Source: Planctomycetota bacterium
Lineage (GTDB): Bacteria; Planctomycetota; UBA8742; UBA2392
Length of the DNA: 64,000 bases
Assembly: GCA_019636195.1 (NCBI GenBank)
Contig: JAHBYA010000001.1
Span: 372,172 to 436,171, forward strand
Direction of reading: 5' to 3'
The translations under genes were made by a program, and so were the position numbers. Numbering within the stretch: the first letter of the stretch is position 1; each line of letters begins with the position of its first letter. Below the pieces are notes generated by a model that worked only from the letters and a program-made list of their open reading frames with translations, was not told the DNA's origin and ran no database searches. Below, one piece after another: positions 17,168-26,498 of this stretch.

Positions 17168-19918
17168 ATGGGGCGACGCCAACTGCTGATCGTGCTGCCG
17201 GTGATGGCTGTGCTGATGCTGGCCGGCGCCCTGATGATACTTGCGCCTGACGCCTCGCCCCTTGCATGGTTCGGCGACAAACGCAAGGACACATCTTCGC
17301 AAAACCCGACAATTGCGAAAGACACTACCCCCGGCGCCGCCGAAGAATCCGCGCCCGGCCCCGCACAACCCGCACAAGGCGACCCCGACAAGCCCGGCGC
17401 CTTTGAAGAAGCCATCCGCGCCGAGGCCGAGCGCATCAAAGCGGAACGCGCCCGCAGCCCCGACCCCGGCATCGAGGTCGGCAAAGACCCAGCCGCCGGA
17501 CCCCGCGCCCGCGACCCCAACCCGCCGCCGCAACCCGGCGAGGCGCCGCCCGCGACCCCCACCGACCCGAAGCAGGCCGAGCGCGAACGACGCATCAATC
17601 AACTGCGCCAGATCCGTCGCCCGCCCAACCAGACACTGGGCAACGCCCGCCCGCAGACCCGCAAGCTCAGCAACCCCGTCGGCAGCAAACCGCTCGATGG
17701 CGTCAGCAAGCAGATCCTGCAGGACCGGCGCGGCCTGTACGCGCGCTACTACGCGTTTACGCGCTCGCCCATTGAAGACCTGCTGGACCCCGACCAGCCG
17801 ACCCTGGACCAGCGCACGCCCGACCTGACGCGCATTGACCAGCGCGTGTACTTCGAAAGCAAGGCAGACTGGGCCGACCTGCCCTTTGACCTGACCAACT
17901 TCATGGGCGTGTGGGAGGGCTTTCTGGTCATTGAAAAGACGGGCGATTACTGGCTGTACGCGGGCGCGGACTGGACCATGCGCGTGGTGATCGCGGGCGA
18001 TACAGTGCTGTTGAACGACATTCGCGATTACACCGAAGTCAGCACCGTGATCACGCTGGAAGCCGGCCTGCACCCCCTGCGCATCGAGTACATGGAAGGC
18101 AAAAACGGCAGCGTGATTGACCCGATGGGCGCCTGCAACTTCATGTATGTACCCGAGGGCGCGGCCAAGCCGGTGCCGGTGCCGCCGGAGATGCTGCTGC
18201 TGCCGGAATCGCTCTGGAGCAACGCCGCGCCGATCATCACGCGTCTCAGCAAGACCGAGGGCGACGTCGGTGACGAACTCACGATCATCGGCCAGCACCT
18301 GTACGACGAGCCGGTAAAGGGCCCGGATGGCACGGCGCAGGTCGCGAATTCACTGACCACGGTGTTCTTCAGCGGGCAACTGGCCAGCGTGCTGGACTAC
18401 TCGCCGTCGTCGCTGAAGGTGAAGGTGCCCGTGGGCGCGATCACGGGCAAGGTGATCGTCCAGAAGCTGCAAAACGCGCTGACCGGCGGCAAGGTGCCCA
18501 TCCCTTCCAACTCCGTAGATTTCAAGGTGACCACACAGTTCGGGTTGTTTGCGGGCTGGCACGACCTTCAGGGCTGGTCGAACTATGACTTTCTTGAGCC
18601 CGGCTCACGCGAGCCTGACGTTCTGCGCCTTGAGCGCGAGTTCATGTTCGACCAGCGCAGCAACCTGGACCTGCCCTTCAAAAACCAGCCGCTGGCCTGC
18701 CGCTGGGAAGGCAAGTTCGGCGTGCCCGCTGACTGGGCCGTTGACGGCGCGCGGCTGGTGCGCTTTCAGGCCAACGGGCGCCTGCGCGTGACTCTTGGCG
18801 AGCAGACCCGCGGCACCGAGGGCGGCATGGGCGACGGCAACGCCCAGACGATTCTGGATTTCGAAGTGCCCAAGGGTGCTGAGCGTTACTTGCCGCTGAC
18901 GATCGACTTCACAGCCGAAGGCGCGGGCGCGGCTTTGCGCGTCGTGGAAATGAAGCCCGGCAAACAGCCCAACCCCGACGGCTCGCCGATGTGGGAAGAA
19001 GTGCGCGTGCTGCCGTACCAGTACTTCTTTCCGCCGGTGGTGCCGCCCAGGGCGCCGCGCATCCTCAGCGTGCGGGCCTATGTACCGGAAGGCGAGACAC
19101 CCGCGCCGCTGCCGTATGTGCCCCACACCAGCCTGCCCAGCGTGCGCGAAGGCCAGGACTTCGACTTTGAACTTGAGGTCACCGGCGACGCCGAAGTGCA
19201 AGCCGCCGACGTGCTGCTGCTGGTGGACGGCAAGCCCGTCACCTACAGCGTGGAATCTGTCGTGCAGGCCAACGCCACCACCCAGCGCCGCAAATGCCGC
19301 GGCGTGCTGCCCAACGGTCTTGGTGAAGGGCGCATGGTGGCGCGCCTGACGATCGTGACCAGCGAGCCTTTCTATATTGATGTGACCAACAAGGGCCTGA
19401 TCACCTACCTGTACGACCTGCCCAACCCCGGCGGCTACAGCAAGATGCCCGAGCTTGAACCGCTGATCTGCTTTGAAGTGCGCAAAGAGCGCTGGGTGAA
19501 CTTCGAAAACGCCAACGACTTCAACTTGCCCTTTCCGGCCGAGACCTTTGCCGTCGCGTGGTACGGCGCGCTGATCGTTGAAGAAGAAGGCGACTACGTG
19601 TTCACGGGCCGCAGCGATGACGGGATACTTGTGTGGCTTGACAGCAACCTCGTGCTCGAGGACGACAACCTGCACTACCAGCGTGAGAAAAGCAGCGCGC
19701 CGATCCGCTTGACGCCCGGTGTCTATCCCTTCCGCATGGAGTTCTTCGAAAACAACGTGCACGAAGTGTGCGTGCTGTACTGGGAAATGAAGCGCGACGA
19801 CCAGACGCTGATCCCCAAGCAGGTCATCCCCAAGAAACACTGGACGTGGGACGTAACGCCGCCGCTGCCCCAGAAAACCGGCACCGGCAAGCGCACTGAC
19901 GGTAGCGACCCGCAGTAA
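17168..19918 (+). CDS. Secreted or membrane-anchored PA14-IPT/TIG-PA14 protein
   Basis: 916 residues. An N-terminal hydrophobic segment (LLIVLPVMAVLMLAGALMIL) is followed by about 150 residues of Pro/Ala/charged linker. A first PA14-like domain comes next (around GLYARYYAFTRSP to LEAGLHPLRIEYMEG, with DYWLYAGADWTMRVVIAGD). An IPT/TIG domain follows (APIITRLSKTEGDVGDELTI). After a middle region of unknown fold there is a second PA14-like domain at the C-terminus (GLITYLYDLPNPGGYSKMPE, YVFTGRSDDGILVWLDSN, GVYPFRMEFFENN). PA14 domains usually bind carbohydrate, so a cell-surface glycan-binding role is inferred. No catalytic domain is visible. It ends base-to-base with the convergent CocE-type hydrolase gene. 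Confidence 0.83.
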   Translation: MGRRQLLIVLPVMAVLMLAGALMILAPDASPLAWFGDKRKDTSSQNPTIAKDTTPGAAEESAPGPAQPAQGDPDKPGAFEEAIRAEAERIKAERARSPDPGIEVGKDPAAGPRARDPNPPPQPGEAPPATPTDPKQAERERRINQLRQIRRPPNQTLGNARPQTRKLSNPVGSKPLDGVSKQILQDRRGLYARYYAFTRSPIEDLLDPDQPTLDQRTPDLTRIDQRVYFESKADWADLPFDLTNFMGVWEGFLVIEKTGDYWLYAGADWTMRVVIAGDTVLLNDIRDYTEVSTVITLEAGLHPLRIEYMEGKNGSVIDPMGACNFMYVPEGAAKPVPVPPEMLLLPESLWSNAAPIITRLSKTEGDVGDELTIIGQHLYDEPVKGPDGTAQVANSLTTVFFSGQLASVLDYSPSSLKVKVPVGAITGKVIVQKLQNALTGGKVPIPSNSVDFKVTTQFGLFAGWHDLQGWSNYDFLEPGSREPDVLRLEREFMFDQRSNLDLPFKNQPLACRWEGKFGVPADWAVDGARLVRFQANGRLRVTLGEQTRGTEGGMGDGNAQTILDFEVPKGAERYLPLTIDFTAEGAGAALRVVEMKPGKQPNPDGSPMWEEVRVLPYQYFFPPVVPPRAPRILSVRAYVPEGETPAPLPYVPHTSLPSVREGQDFDFELEVTGDAEVQAADVLLLVDGKPVTYSVESVVQANATTQRRKCRGVLPNGLGEGRMVARLTIVTSEPFYIDVTNKGLITYLYDLPNPGGYSKMPELEPLICFEVRKERWVNFENANDFNLPFPAETFAVAWYGALIVEEEGDYVFTGRSDDGILVWLDSNLVLEDDNLHYQREKSSAPIRLTPGVYPFRMEFFENNVHEVCVLYWEMKRDDQTLIPKQVIPKKHWTWDVTPPLPQKTGTGKRTDGSDPQ

Positions 19919-21565
19919 TCATTCAACGACCGGCAGCACCAGCCGCGCGCCGGTCTTGGCGTTGTGGTGGATGGTGACTGTCGCGTCACGGGCCGACTTT
20001 TCGTCCCACTCGTCGGCGCCGGTGTGCGGGTTACGCTCGTACCTTGGCGTGTTGCCGCCGGTGACGATCAGCGTGAGCTTGTGGCCCTTGCGCCAGGTGT
20101 AGGCGTGCGGCGGCAACTTCAGCGCAAGCTCAGTGACCTCGCCGGGCTTGAGCGGCTGTGCGGTTTTGCCGTCGCGCCACTTGGCGCGCAGGATGGTCTC
20201 GCCGACCAGGTAGCTCTTGCCGTCAGAGTGCGTGTCGCACACGCGGACATGAATGTCGGTATCGACGCGGTTGCACGCGAACGGCACATGCAGCTCGATT
20301 TCGCCGCGGGTGCGCAGCGGGCTTTCCAGCGCGGGCGTGGCGTACACCAGTACATCGCCGCGTTTGGCAATCGCGCTTACGTCTTTCGGGCCGTGGGTCA
20401 GCGGCGGCAAATTCTGGCCCCCCACCGTCGGCGACGCCGTGCGCGGGTCATAGGTGTACTCGCGCGTCAGCGGGTTCTCGGTCGTGGCCTCACCGGGCAG
20501 TTGGGTGGCAATCGCGCCGTCGGCGTGCAGGCGCCACGTTTGCGCCTTGCCGCGCAGCCTGGCCCAGCTCTCGCCTGTCACCCAGCCCTCGCCGCACTGG
20601 TAGGCGTGAAAGCGCGGCTGCTTTTCCCAGCCGCTGTCCTTGATGCCGCGCAGGTAGTAATCAAGAAACTGCATGGTCACTTTGGTCGAGTAATCCTCGG
20701 CGTCCTTGAACTTCAGGTCGCCCTGCTCGGGAACATCGATCGCCGTGTGCGACCAGGGGCCCATGATCAGCTTGCAGTCCCTGGATGGCAGGTCTTCCAG
20801 CTGCTGCACAACGTCGCGCGGGTAGTTGTCCCACCAGCCGCTGATCAGCAGACAGGGGACTTTGACCTTGTCGGGCGCATAGCTGTTGTTGCGCGCAAGC
20901 CGCCACACCGGCTTGTCGGGCGTGCGCGCGGACTTGACGGCCTGGCCTACGCCGAAGCCAAGCGTGTCCAGCGACTTGACGTGCGACTCAAGCAGCACGC
21001 CGCCTTCAAAGTAGGCCTCATAGCGCTGCCCCTGGTAGGCGATCAGCGGCACGCAACACACCAGTGACGGCGGGCCTTCCGCGGCGGTATCGAACTGCTG
21101 CTTGCCCAGCGCGCTGCCGCCCCAGGTGCCGACCTTGCCGTTGCACCACTCCTGCTTGGCGCACCATTCGACGCAATCGTAGCCGTCCTGGCCGCGCTTC
21201 CAGTTGCGGCGGTCCACACCCTGCTGCGCCTCTTTGCTGCCATAGAAGCCGCGCCAGTCCACAAACACCCACGCGTAGTTCTGCCGGTCAAGCTGTGCCC
21301 ACGCCTTGCTGCTGCCGCGGCCTGCTTCGCCGGCGTTGTCGCCGTATTCGCGGCCCATACGGTCCTTGTTGTAGGGCGTCTGAACCAGCACGCACGGGTA
21401 CTTGCCCGCCTTGGCGGGCAGCAGCACGTTGGCCGCCAGCGACTTGCCGTCGCGCATCGGGATCTGCACGTTGCGGTGCTCGGTTTTCCAGGCCGGCGCG
21501 TCATCCTGCGCGACGATCGCGCCGGCAAACAGAAACAGCAGCGGCATCGCGAGCAATCGGTGCAT
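19919..21565 (-). CDS. Secreted CocE/NonD-type serine hydrolase (X-Pro dipeptidyl-peptidase S15 family)
   Basis: 548 residues from an ATG preceded by GGAGA; a signal peptide (MHRLLAMPLLFLFAGAIVAQ) sends it out of the cytoplasm. The alpha/beta-hydrolase core starts IPMRDGKSLAANVLLPAKAG. The nucleophile Ser is in VGTWGGSALGKQQF, the acid in LLISGWWDNYPRD and the His in GPWSHTAID. The C-terminal jelly-roll domain (ALKLPPHAYTWRKGHKLTLI) is typical of X-Pro dipeptidyl-peptidase and cocaine-esterase-type enzymes. Substrate is unknown; peptide or ester hydrolysis in the periplasm is likely. Confidence 0.92.
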   Translation of the reverse strand: MHRLLAMPLLFLFAGAIVAQDDAPAWKTEHRNVQIPMRDGKSLAANVLLPAKAGKYPCVLVQTPYNKDRMGREYGDNAGEAGRGSSKAWAQLDRQNYAWVFVDWRGFYGSKEAQQGVDRRNWKRGQDGYDCVEWCAKQEWCNGKVGTWGGSALGKQQFDTAAEGPPSLVCCVPLIAYQGQRYEAYFEGGVLLESHVKSLDTLGFGVGQAVKSARTPDKPVWRLARNNSYAPDKVKVPCLLISGWWDNYPRDVVQQLEDLPSRDCKLIMGPWSHTAIDVPEQGDLKFKDAEDYSTKVTMQFLDYYLRGIKDSGWEKQPRFHAYQCGEGWVTGESWARLRGKAQTWRLHADGAIATQLPGEATTENPLTREYTYDPRTASPTVGGQNLPPLTHGPKDVSAIAKRGDVLVYATPALESPLRTRGEIELHVPFACNRVDTDIHVRVCDTHSDGKSYLVGETILRAKWRDGKTAQPLKPGEVTELALKLPPHAYTWRKGHKLTLIVTGGNTPRYERNPHTGADEWDEKSARDATVTIHHNAKTGARLVLPVVE

Positions 21566-21657
21566 GGGCTTCTCCGGCTTGTTCAACCCCTGTCAACATT
21601 CCTGGTTGCGGACGGCTTTATCCTGATTTCAGCGCCAGAATGGGCGCCGGGGCAACC

Positions 21658-22218
21658 ATGAACAAGATCAAAGCCGCGTGCCTGAACTGCCGCAAGGCGT
21701 ACTCCGGCACTGTCGAGAAACTGCAATCCACGCCCGCGTGCCCGGCCTGCGGCGCGCAGGGCAACTGGTGGGGCCAGGTTGAAACGCGCATTATCCGCAA
21801 AGAGCGCTTGCAGGCAGAGCAGGCACAGGCCCAAGGCGCGCCGGTACAGTGGCAGCCGCCCAAGCCGCAGTTCAGCCCGGCGTGGGCGCCGCTGGTTTAC
21901 CCCGCCAACCGGACAGCCGTTCTGGTGCTGGGCGTATGCAGCATTTTGCTGTCACCGGCGGGGCTGCTGCTGGGGCCGATCGGCTTTCTGCTGTCGCGCA
22001 AAGGCGTCGAAGAAGTCAAGGCCGGCGAGGTGCCCTCAGACATGGGGTTCACCATCGGCTGGGTCCTGTGCATCGTGGGCTTCTTCCTGAGCATTGTCGG
22101 GGCGTTCCAGTTGTACGCGGTCATTCAAGACCTGAACAAACCCCGGTACTCGCGCTATGAGTCGCCGCGTTCACCATACGGCTGGCGCACGCAGGAGCCG
22201 ATCGTCCCGCGCTGGTAG
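21658..22218 (+). CDS. Zinc-ribbon membrane protein (DUF4190-like)
   Basis: 186 residues. The N-terminus has a zinc ribbon with paired cysteines (CLNC at residues 8-11, CPAC at about 28-31), then a Gln/Pro linker. Two hydrophobic helices follow: VLVLGVCSILLSPAGLLLGP then GFLLSRKGVEEVKAGE, then WVLCIVGFFLSIVGAF. The helix-GxIGFLLSRKG-helix pattern matches DUF4190. Role is unknown. An in-frame ATG at 21640 would add six residues. Confidence 0.75.
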   Translation: MNKIKAACLNCRKAYSGTVEKLQSTPACPACGAQGNWWGQVETRIIRKERLQAEQAQAQGAPVQWQPPKPQFSPAWAPLVYPANRTAVLVLGVCSILLSPAGLLLGPIGFLLSRKGVEEVKAGEVPSDMGFTIGWVLCIVGFFLSIVGAFQLYAVIQDLNKPRYSRYESPRSPYGWRTQEPIVPRW

Positions 22219-22224
22219 TGCGCT

Positions 22225-23670
22225 TCAACTCTTGCCGTCCATCCACCATGACAGGCGATAGGCCGCGGCCTTGGGCCAGTCGCTTGTGCCCTGGTCCTCG
22301 GCGTGGCGCGCAGCCAGCCTTTCGTACAGCGCCTTGGCCTCGTTGCGCTTGCCCTCAGCGCTTTCCAGCGCCCATGCTTCGCGCATCCATTGTTCGCGCT
22401 GCTTCTCGCGCACGCTGGGCGGAAAGTCGCCCGCGATATGCTCCAGCACCTCATGCAAGCCCTTGCCCTTGACCCAGTTCGCCTCCGCCCAGCACTCAAG
22501 GATCGCGGCCAGCCGCTGTTGCAGCGGCTTGCTCGGCATCTTTTCGGCCTTGACGGCGGCTGTGATCTCGTCGTGCACGCGCTTGAGCTCTTTCTTTGCG
22601 GCCTTTTCAATTTCCTTCTCGAAGGCCTTGAGCGGGCGCTTGTCCTTGCTGCTGATTGCCTTGTCGGCCTCAAGCTCTTTGTAGCGCGCCAGCGCCTCAG
22701 TCCAGCGGTCGGCGTTGCACAGCTCGATCACCTGCTGCACATAGGGATCGGATTGCGGCTCAAACGCAGACGGCTCGGGCGCCTCGGGCGTGCTTATCGG
22801 CCCCGGCCCGCCCAGCAGGTTGATCACGTCGCGCGTGATCTGGTGGCAGCGACCGTTGACGGTGTGGCCCATGCCGGGAATCTCGTGGTACTGCACCGGC
22901 ATGCCCCAGCTTGCCAGCACGTTGCAGAAGTTGCGCACCGCGGCAACCACGTTGATGCTTCCCAGCACCGCCGTTTCCTGCTCGCCGACCGTGCATATGA
23001 ACGGGATCGGCGGGCACGTCTCCTTGGTGACGCTGCCGCCGCTGCTGTACAAAAACACGGCCCGAAACGGCATGGCGTCAGGGTTGCTCACCCACTCGCG
23101 GCGCGCCCAGCCGCTGGCGTAGCCGGTGCCCATCGAAAACCCGCTGACAAACACGCGCTCAGGGTCAACCGGGAAGTCGCGCATCGTCTTGTTCAAAAGC
23201 CAGCGGCAGCCCTCAAGAATCGTGTCACCCTTGGCCACCAGCGGGTTGTTCATCTTGCCTTTGCCGTCTGTTTCAAGGTGCTGGTACTGCACGCCGATCG
23301 TGATCACGGGGTCGCGGGCGCTGCTGCACGCGCTGACGTTCTTGACACGTCCCGCGCCGACGTCGCCGTTGCCGTGAAACGTGAACATCAGGGCGACTTT
23401 GCGGTCTTTGGGCAGCTCGTCGGGCAGCATCATGTAGCCCGTCATGTCTTCGCAGCCTTCCACGTCGATCTTGATCTCGCTGAACGTGCGCTTATCCGGC
23501 GCCACCTTGCCCGCGGCGTCGCCGCCCACGCCGCGCTGCGGCAGCAGTCTGCCCGTGTCTGCCTTGGCGCGCGCGGCCACCTTGGCGCCGGGCGCGGGCG
23601 CGTCTTGCTGCGCGAACTGGACAACTGAAAGCAGCGGCAACAGCACCGCAATGCAGATGAGCTTTTTCAT
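22225..23670 (-). CDS. Secreted alpha/beta-hydrolase-like protein with intact Ser motif
   Basis: 481 residues with a signal peptide (MKKLICIAVLLPLLSVVQFA). An N-terminal LLPQRGVGG motif is shared with its neighbour. The hydrolase-like core has MFTFHGNGDVGAG, a nucleophile elbow VFVSGFSMGTGYASG (G-F-S-M-G) and a candidate catalytic His in IPGMGHTVNGRCH. This resembles poly(hydroxyalkanoate)-depolymerase/feruloyl-esterase-like secreted enzymes. The C-terminal third is helical and charged, ending in a WMDGKS tail. It is a tandem paralogue of the gene at 23788-25233, with the same length and the same C-terminal domain. Confidence 0.8.
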   Translation of the reverse strand: MKKLICIAVLLPLLSVVQFAQQDAPAPGAKVAARAKADTGRLLPQRGVGGDAAGKVAPDKRTFSEIKIDVEGCEDMTGYMMLPDELPKDRKVALMFTFHGNGDVGAGRVKNVSACSSARDPVITIGVQYQHLETDGKGKMNNPLVAKGDTILEGCRWLLNKTMRDFPVDPERVFVSGFSMGTGYASGWARREWVSNPDAMPFRAVFLYSSGGSVTKETCPPIPFICTVGEQETAVLGSINVVAAVRNFCNVLASWGMPVQYHEIPGMGHTVNGRCHQITRDVINLLGGPGPISTPEAPEPSAFEPQSDPYVQQVIELCNADRWTEALARYKELEADKAISSKDKRPLKAFEKEIEKAAKKELKRVHDEITAAVKAEKMPSKPLQQRLAAILECWAEANWVKGKGLHEVLEHIAGDFPPSVREKQREQWMREAWALESAEGKRNEAKALYERLAARHAEDQGTSDWPKAAAYRLSWWMDGKS

Positions 23671-23787
23671 GCCGGTTTCCGGGCCGGCGGCTGGGCGTGT
23701 GCCGGCGGCAAGTGCGATTCTCGCGAAAGCAGCCGGGGCCGCAAGCGCGACCCCGGATTCAACACCGATGTGACAATGCGGTGGCGC

Positions 23788-25233
23788 TCAATCGACCCAC
23801 CAGGCCAGGCGGTGCTCGGCGGCGTAGGGCCAGTCGCTCTGGCCGCCGTCGTCGTTCTTCTGCTTGGCCATTTCCTGATAGACCTTCCTGGCCTCGGCGC
23901 GTTTTCCCTGCATTTCAAGCTTCAACGCGTCCAGCAGCTTTACCCGCCGCTCTTTGTCGCGCTGGGCCGGGCCGTAGCTGTTCAGTTTTTCGAGGTTCGC
24001 GCCGTAGGGTTTGCCCGCCGCCCACTTCTCGTCCTTGAAGGCCTCGTACAGCGCGGTCAGACGCTGGCGGTGCAGCCAGTGGGGCCACATTTCGGCCTTG
24101 ATGCTGGTTTCGATCGACTTGTTGCAGCGCTCCATCTCGGATTTCACGTACTTGTCGAAGTCCTTCTGGAAGTCCTTGATCGCCTTCTTGTCCTTGGCCT
24201 GGATGTCCTTGTTGTTGATCACGCGCAGCATGTAATCAAACGCCTTTTTCCACTCCTCCTGCCGCGCCAGCTCAATCACCTGCTGCACGTAACGGTCGGG
24301 GCTGTCCTTGAACGGCACTTTGTCGGCGTCGGTGACGACGCCCGGCTGGCTGCGCTCAAGGGGATAGGTCGCGGGACCGGGGCCGCCCAGTGTGGCAATC
24401 GCATCGCGCATGATCATGGCCATGCGCGGCGGCAGGCCAAACGCGTTGGACTTGTACTCGTGGTACTGCACGGGAATGCCCTTGGCCATCAGGTCATTGG
24501 CGAAGTGCCTGGTCAGGCGCGTGTTACCGATCTGGGCGTTCATGTCCATCAACTCGCTGTCGGCGCTGAGCACAAACGGCACGTGCGGAAGCTCGTCCAG
24601 CTCCTTCGTGTTGACCAGCCCGTCCATCAGCACCGCCCGGTACGCGAACTTGTCGGGGTCTTCCGTCCAGCGCATCGCGGCGTACTGCAGCAGGTCGTCG
24701 TCGCCGCCGCCCAGCGCCATCAAAAACTTGCGCCCGGGGTCAGTGCCGTGCTCCTTTTCGACCTTCGCGACCAGCCAGTCGTAGGCCTTCATCACCGCCG
24801 GCGTTTCCGCCAGGTCTTCATACGTGTACGTGTTCTCGCCAAGCTGTTTGTACTGCCGGAACACCAGCGTGCAGATCACCAGCGGGTCGCCGCCGCTGCT
24901 GATTTTGGCGACTTCCTTCATGGTGTCGGCGTCGGCCATGCCGCTGAAACCGAACAGCACGACCAGCGCGGGCTTGCGCGACTTGTCGGCGCTTGAGGCC
25001 ACCGCGACGCGCGCGGTGCACTTTTCGGCGCCCTCGCTTTCGACCTTGAACTCTTTGTGCGTGCTCTCGGCGGACTCAAGCCCCACCTTGTCCGAACCGC
25101 CGTTGCCGCGCTGCGGCAGCAGCAACTCGGCGTCTTTGGCTGTACGGGCGCGCACCGCATCGCCGCTTTCCTGTGCGCTGAGTGCGCAACTGAACATGGC
25201 CGCGCCCAGCGCAGCGAGCAACATCGTTTTCAT
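23788..25233 (-). CDS. Secreted alpha/beta-hydrolase-like paralogue lacking the catalytic Ser and His
   Basis: 481 residues with a signal peptide (MKTMLLAALGAAMFSCALSAQ) and LLPQRGNGG, aligned with the neighbour from end to end. Matching blocks include RYVQQVIELARQEEWKKAF and QSDWPYAAEHRLAWWVD. The nucleophile elbow reads FLMALGGGDDDLL where the neighbour has VSGFSMGTG, so no Ser is present. The region equivalent to PGMGHTVNG reads KSNAFGLPP, so the His is missing too. It is probably a non-catalytic binding or chaperone-like duplicate. It lies 117 bases upstream of its paralogue and is probably co-transcribed. Confidence 0.8.
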   Translation of the reverse strand: MKTMLLAALGAAMFSCALSAQESGDAVRARTAKDAELLLPQRGNGGSDKVGLESAESTHKEFKVESEGAEKCTARVAVASSADKSRKPALVVLFGFSGMADADTMKEVAKISSGGDPLVICTLVFRQYKQLGENTYTYEDLAETPAVMKAYDWLVAKVEKEHGTDPGRKFLMALGGGDDDLLQYAAMRWTEDPDKFAYRAVLMDGLVNTKELDELPHVPFVLSADSELMDMNAQIGNTRLTRHFANDLMAKGIPVQYHEYKSNAFGLPPRMAMIMRDAIATLGGPGPATYPLERSQPGVVTDADKVPFKDSPDRYVQQVIELARQEEWKKAFDYMLRVINNKDIQAKDKKAIKDFQKDFDKYVKSEMERCNKSIETSIKAEMWPHWLHRQRLTALYEAFKDEKWAAGKPYGANLEKLNSYGPAQRDKERRVKLLDALKLEMQGKRAEARKVYQEMAKQKNDDGGQSDWPYAAEHRLAWWVD

Positions 25234-25373
25234 CGTGGTCTCCCGCCCTGAATGAAATCCGTGCCCCGGTGCTCAGTAGTGAGCCGACATTATCCACTGA
25301 TTAACGGCCAACACAAAACCAGAGACGGCAAAACCGCCCTGCGGGTTCCGGGATTTGTGCAGACCGGCAAAGC

Positions 25374-26282
25374 CTAGGCCGTGATGCGCGGGTTGGGGTA
25401 GTCGCTGAGCCAGGCGGCAACTTGCTCGCGGCTTGGCGGCGCGCGGCGGATCACGTTGACCCATGCCAGCACAGCAATCGGGGCAATGATAAAGCAGCCC
25501 GCGAGGAACAGTTTGCGCGTTTCCGCCACAAACGACTCGTGCTCGGCGGCCGGCACCTGCGACAGGTCATACGCCCAGCCGATCCATGCCGTTACACCCA
25601 GCGTAAACGCCGCAATCCCGAACCAGAACAGCGGCGCAAACAGCCCCTTGGCCGGCACGTGGCGCAGGGCAAGCGACTTGCCGGTTGCCAGCTCGCGCCT
25701 TGCAAGCAGCGCGTCCACGCGCTGGTTGATGAAGATGATCGCCCAGCCCACGACAAACCAGCCCGCGTAGTTGGCCAGCGTGACGTCAAAGTGCCAGCCG
25801 GGTTCGGGGTAGTGGTAGATGTCGCCCAGAAACCAGTGTTTGCCGAGGTGCGCCACGGGGTCGGTGACGAGATCAAGCACGGTCATGAAAAACGCGCCCG
25901 TGAACAGCACGGCGCCGCTGTTGCGGACGCTGCGCGGCGTGACGCGCTGGATATCAAGCCCGCGCCGGTAGATCGGCGACAGGAAGAACTGGGCAAACGA
26001 AAAGCTGACGTAGCTGAGAAAGGCAAACGACAGCGAGTCAAAAAACGGCACGCCGAAGACCAGCAGGTCGTGCTGCAACACGTCGTAGTGGTAGGTGTAG
26101 AAGCCGAACGGGATGCCGTGGTTGATACTGCCCCACTCGGCGGCCAGCGCGACAAGGTAGCCCGTGACCAGCCAGATGCCGGTGCGCAGCTTGCCCTGCT
26201 CAAGCCACGACAGCGCCAGAAAGCCCAGCAGAAACGCCGTGACGTAGGGACGGTGGGTAAAGCTGTAAAGCAGCTCAGTCAT
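25374..26282 (-). CDS. Carotenoid biosynthesis protein, CruF/DUF422-like
   Basis: 302 residues, with about seven to eight membrane helices. The family hallmark is the acidic and Gly/Tyr-rich segment AAEWGSINHGIPFGFYTYHY near residues 45-65. FGVPFFDSLSFAFLSYVSF and MTVLDLVTDPVAHLG follow, with a catalytic-type Asp. This matches the CruF (carotenoid 1',2'-hydratase)/DUF422 family. No other carotenoid gene is in the window, though dxr provides precursors. The ATG at 26282 is chosen since the in-frame upstream extension has low complexity with no helix; no strong ribosome site is visible. Confidence 0.82.
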   Translation of the reverse strand: MTELLYSFTHRPYVTAFLLGFLALSWLEQGKLRTGIWLVTGYLVALAAEWGSINHGIPFGFYTYHYDVLQHDLLVFGVPFFDSLSFAFLSYVSFSFAQFFLSPIYRRGLDIQRVTPRSVRNSGAVLFTGAFFMTVLDLVTDPVAHLGKHWFLGDIYHYPEPGWHFDVTLANYAGWFVVGWAIIFINQRVDALLARRELATGKSLALRHVPAKGLFAPLFWFGIAAFTLGVTAWIGWAYDLSQVPAAEHESFVAETRKLFLAGCFIIAPIAVLAWVNVIRRAPPSREQVAAWLSDYPNPRITA

Positions 26283-26370
26283 GCGCTGGTTGTACGGTCG
26301 GCCCGGCCCAACCAATAACCAATTCAGCGGCAAAAAGGCAACTGGGTTCGCCGGCAACCCCACCGATCTC

Positions 26371-26485
26371 AACAAAATCCCCGGCAGAAATGCCGGGGGT
26401 GCCGCGCCGCGGCACGCTGTGAGAAGGCGATGGTCGCGGCGCTACGTACCGCGACCCCCTGGTATTTTCAGCCGGGGCTTCTGTT
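26371..26485. repeat. Degenerate REP/BIME-like multi-hairpin element
   Basis: Four hairpins in a row between the carotenoid gene and aspS. They are ccccggca-gaaa-tgccgggg (26379-26398), gtgccgc-gcc-gcggcac (26399-26415), ggtcgcgg...ccgcgacc (26432-26456), and a decayed inverted ccccctgg...gccgggg followed by cttctgtt. Order, loop sequence and flanks (aacaaaa before, cttctgtt after) match the elements at 63192 and 63860. It could also serve as a terminator for aspS-directed or opposing transcripts. Confidence 0.8.
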
Positions 26486-26498
26486 CATTGCCCTGCGA

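Noticed and set aside
16128..17189. A 353-codon open frame antisense to the dynamin-like GTPase
   Set aside because: The dynamin frame has intact G1-G4 motifs. The antisense frame has no domain and no ribosome site.
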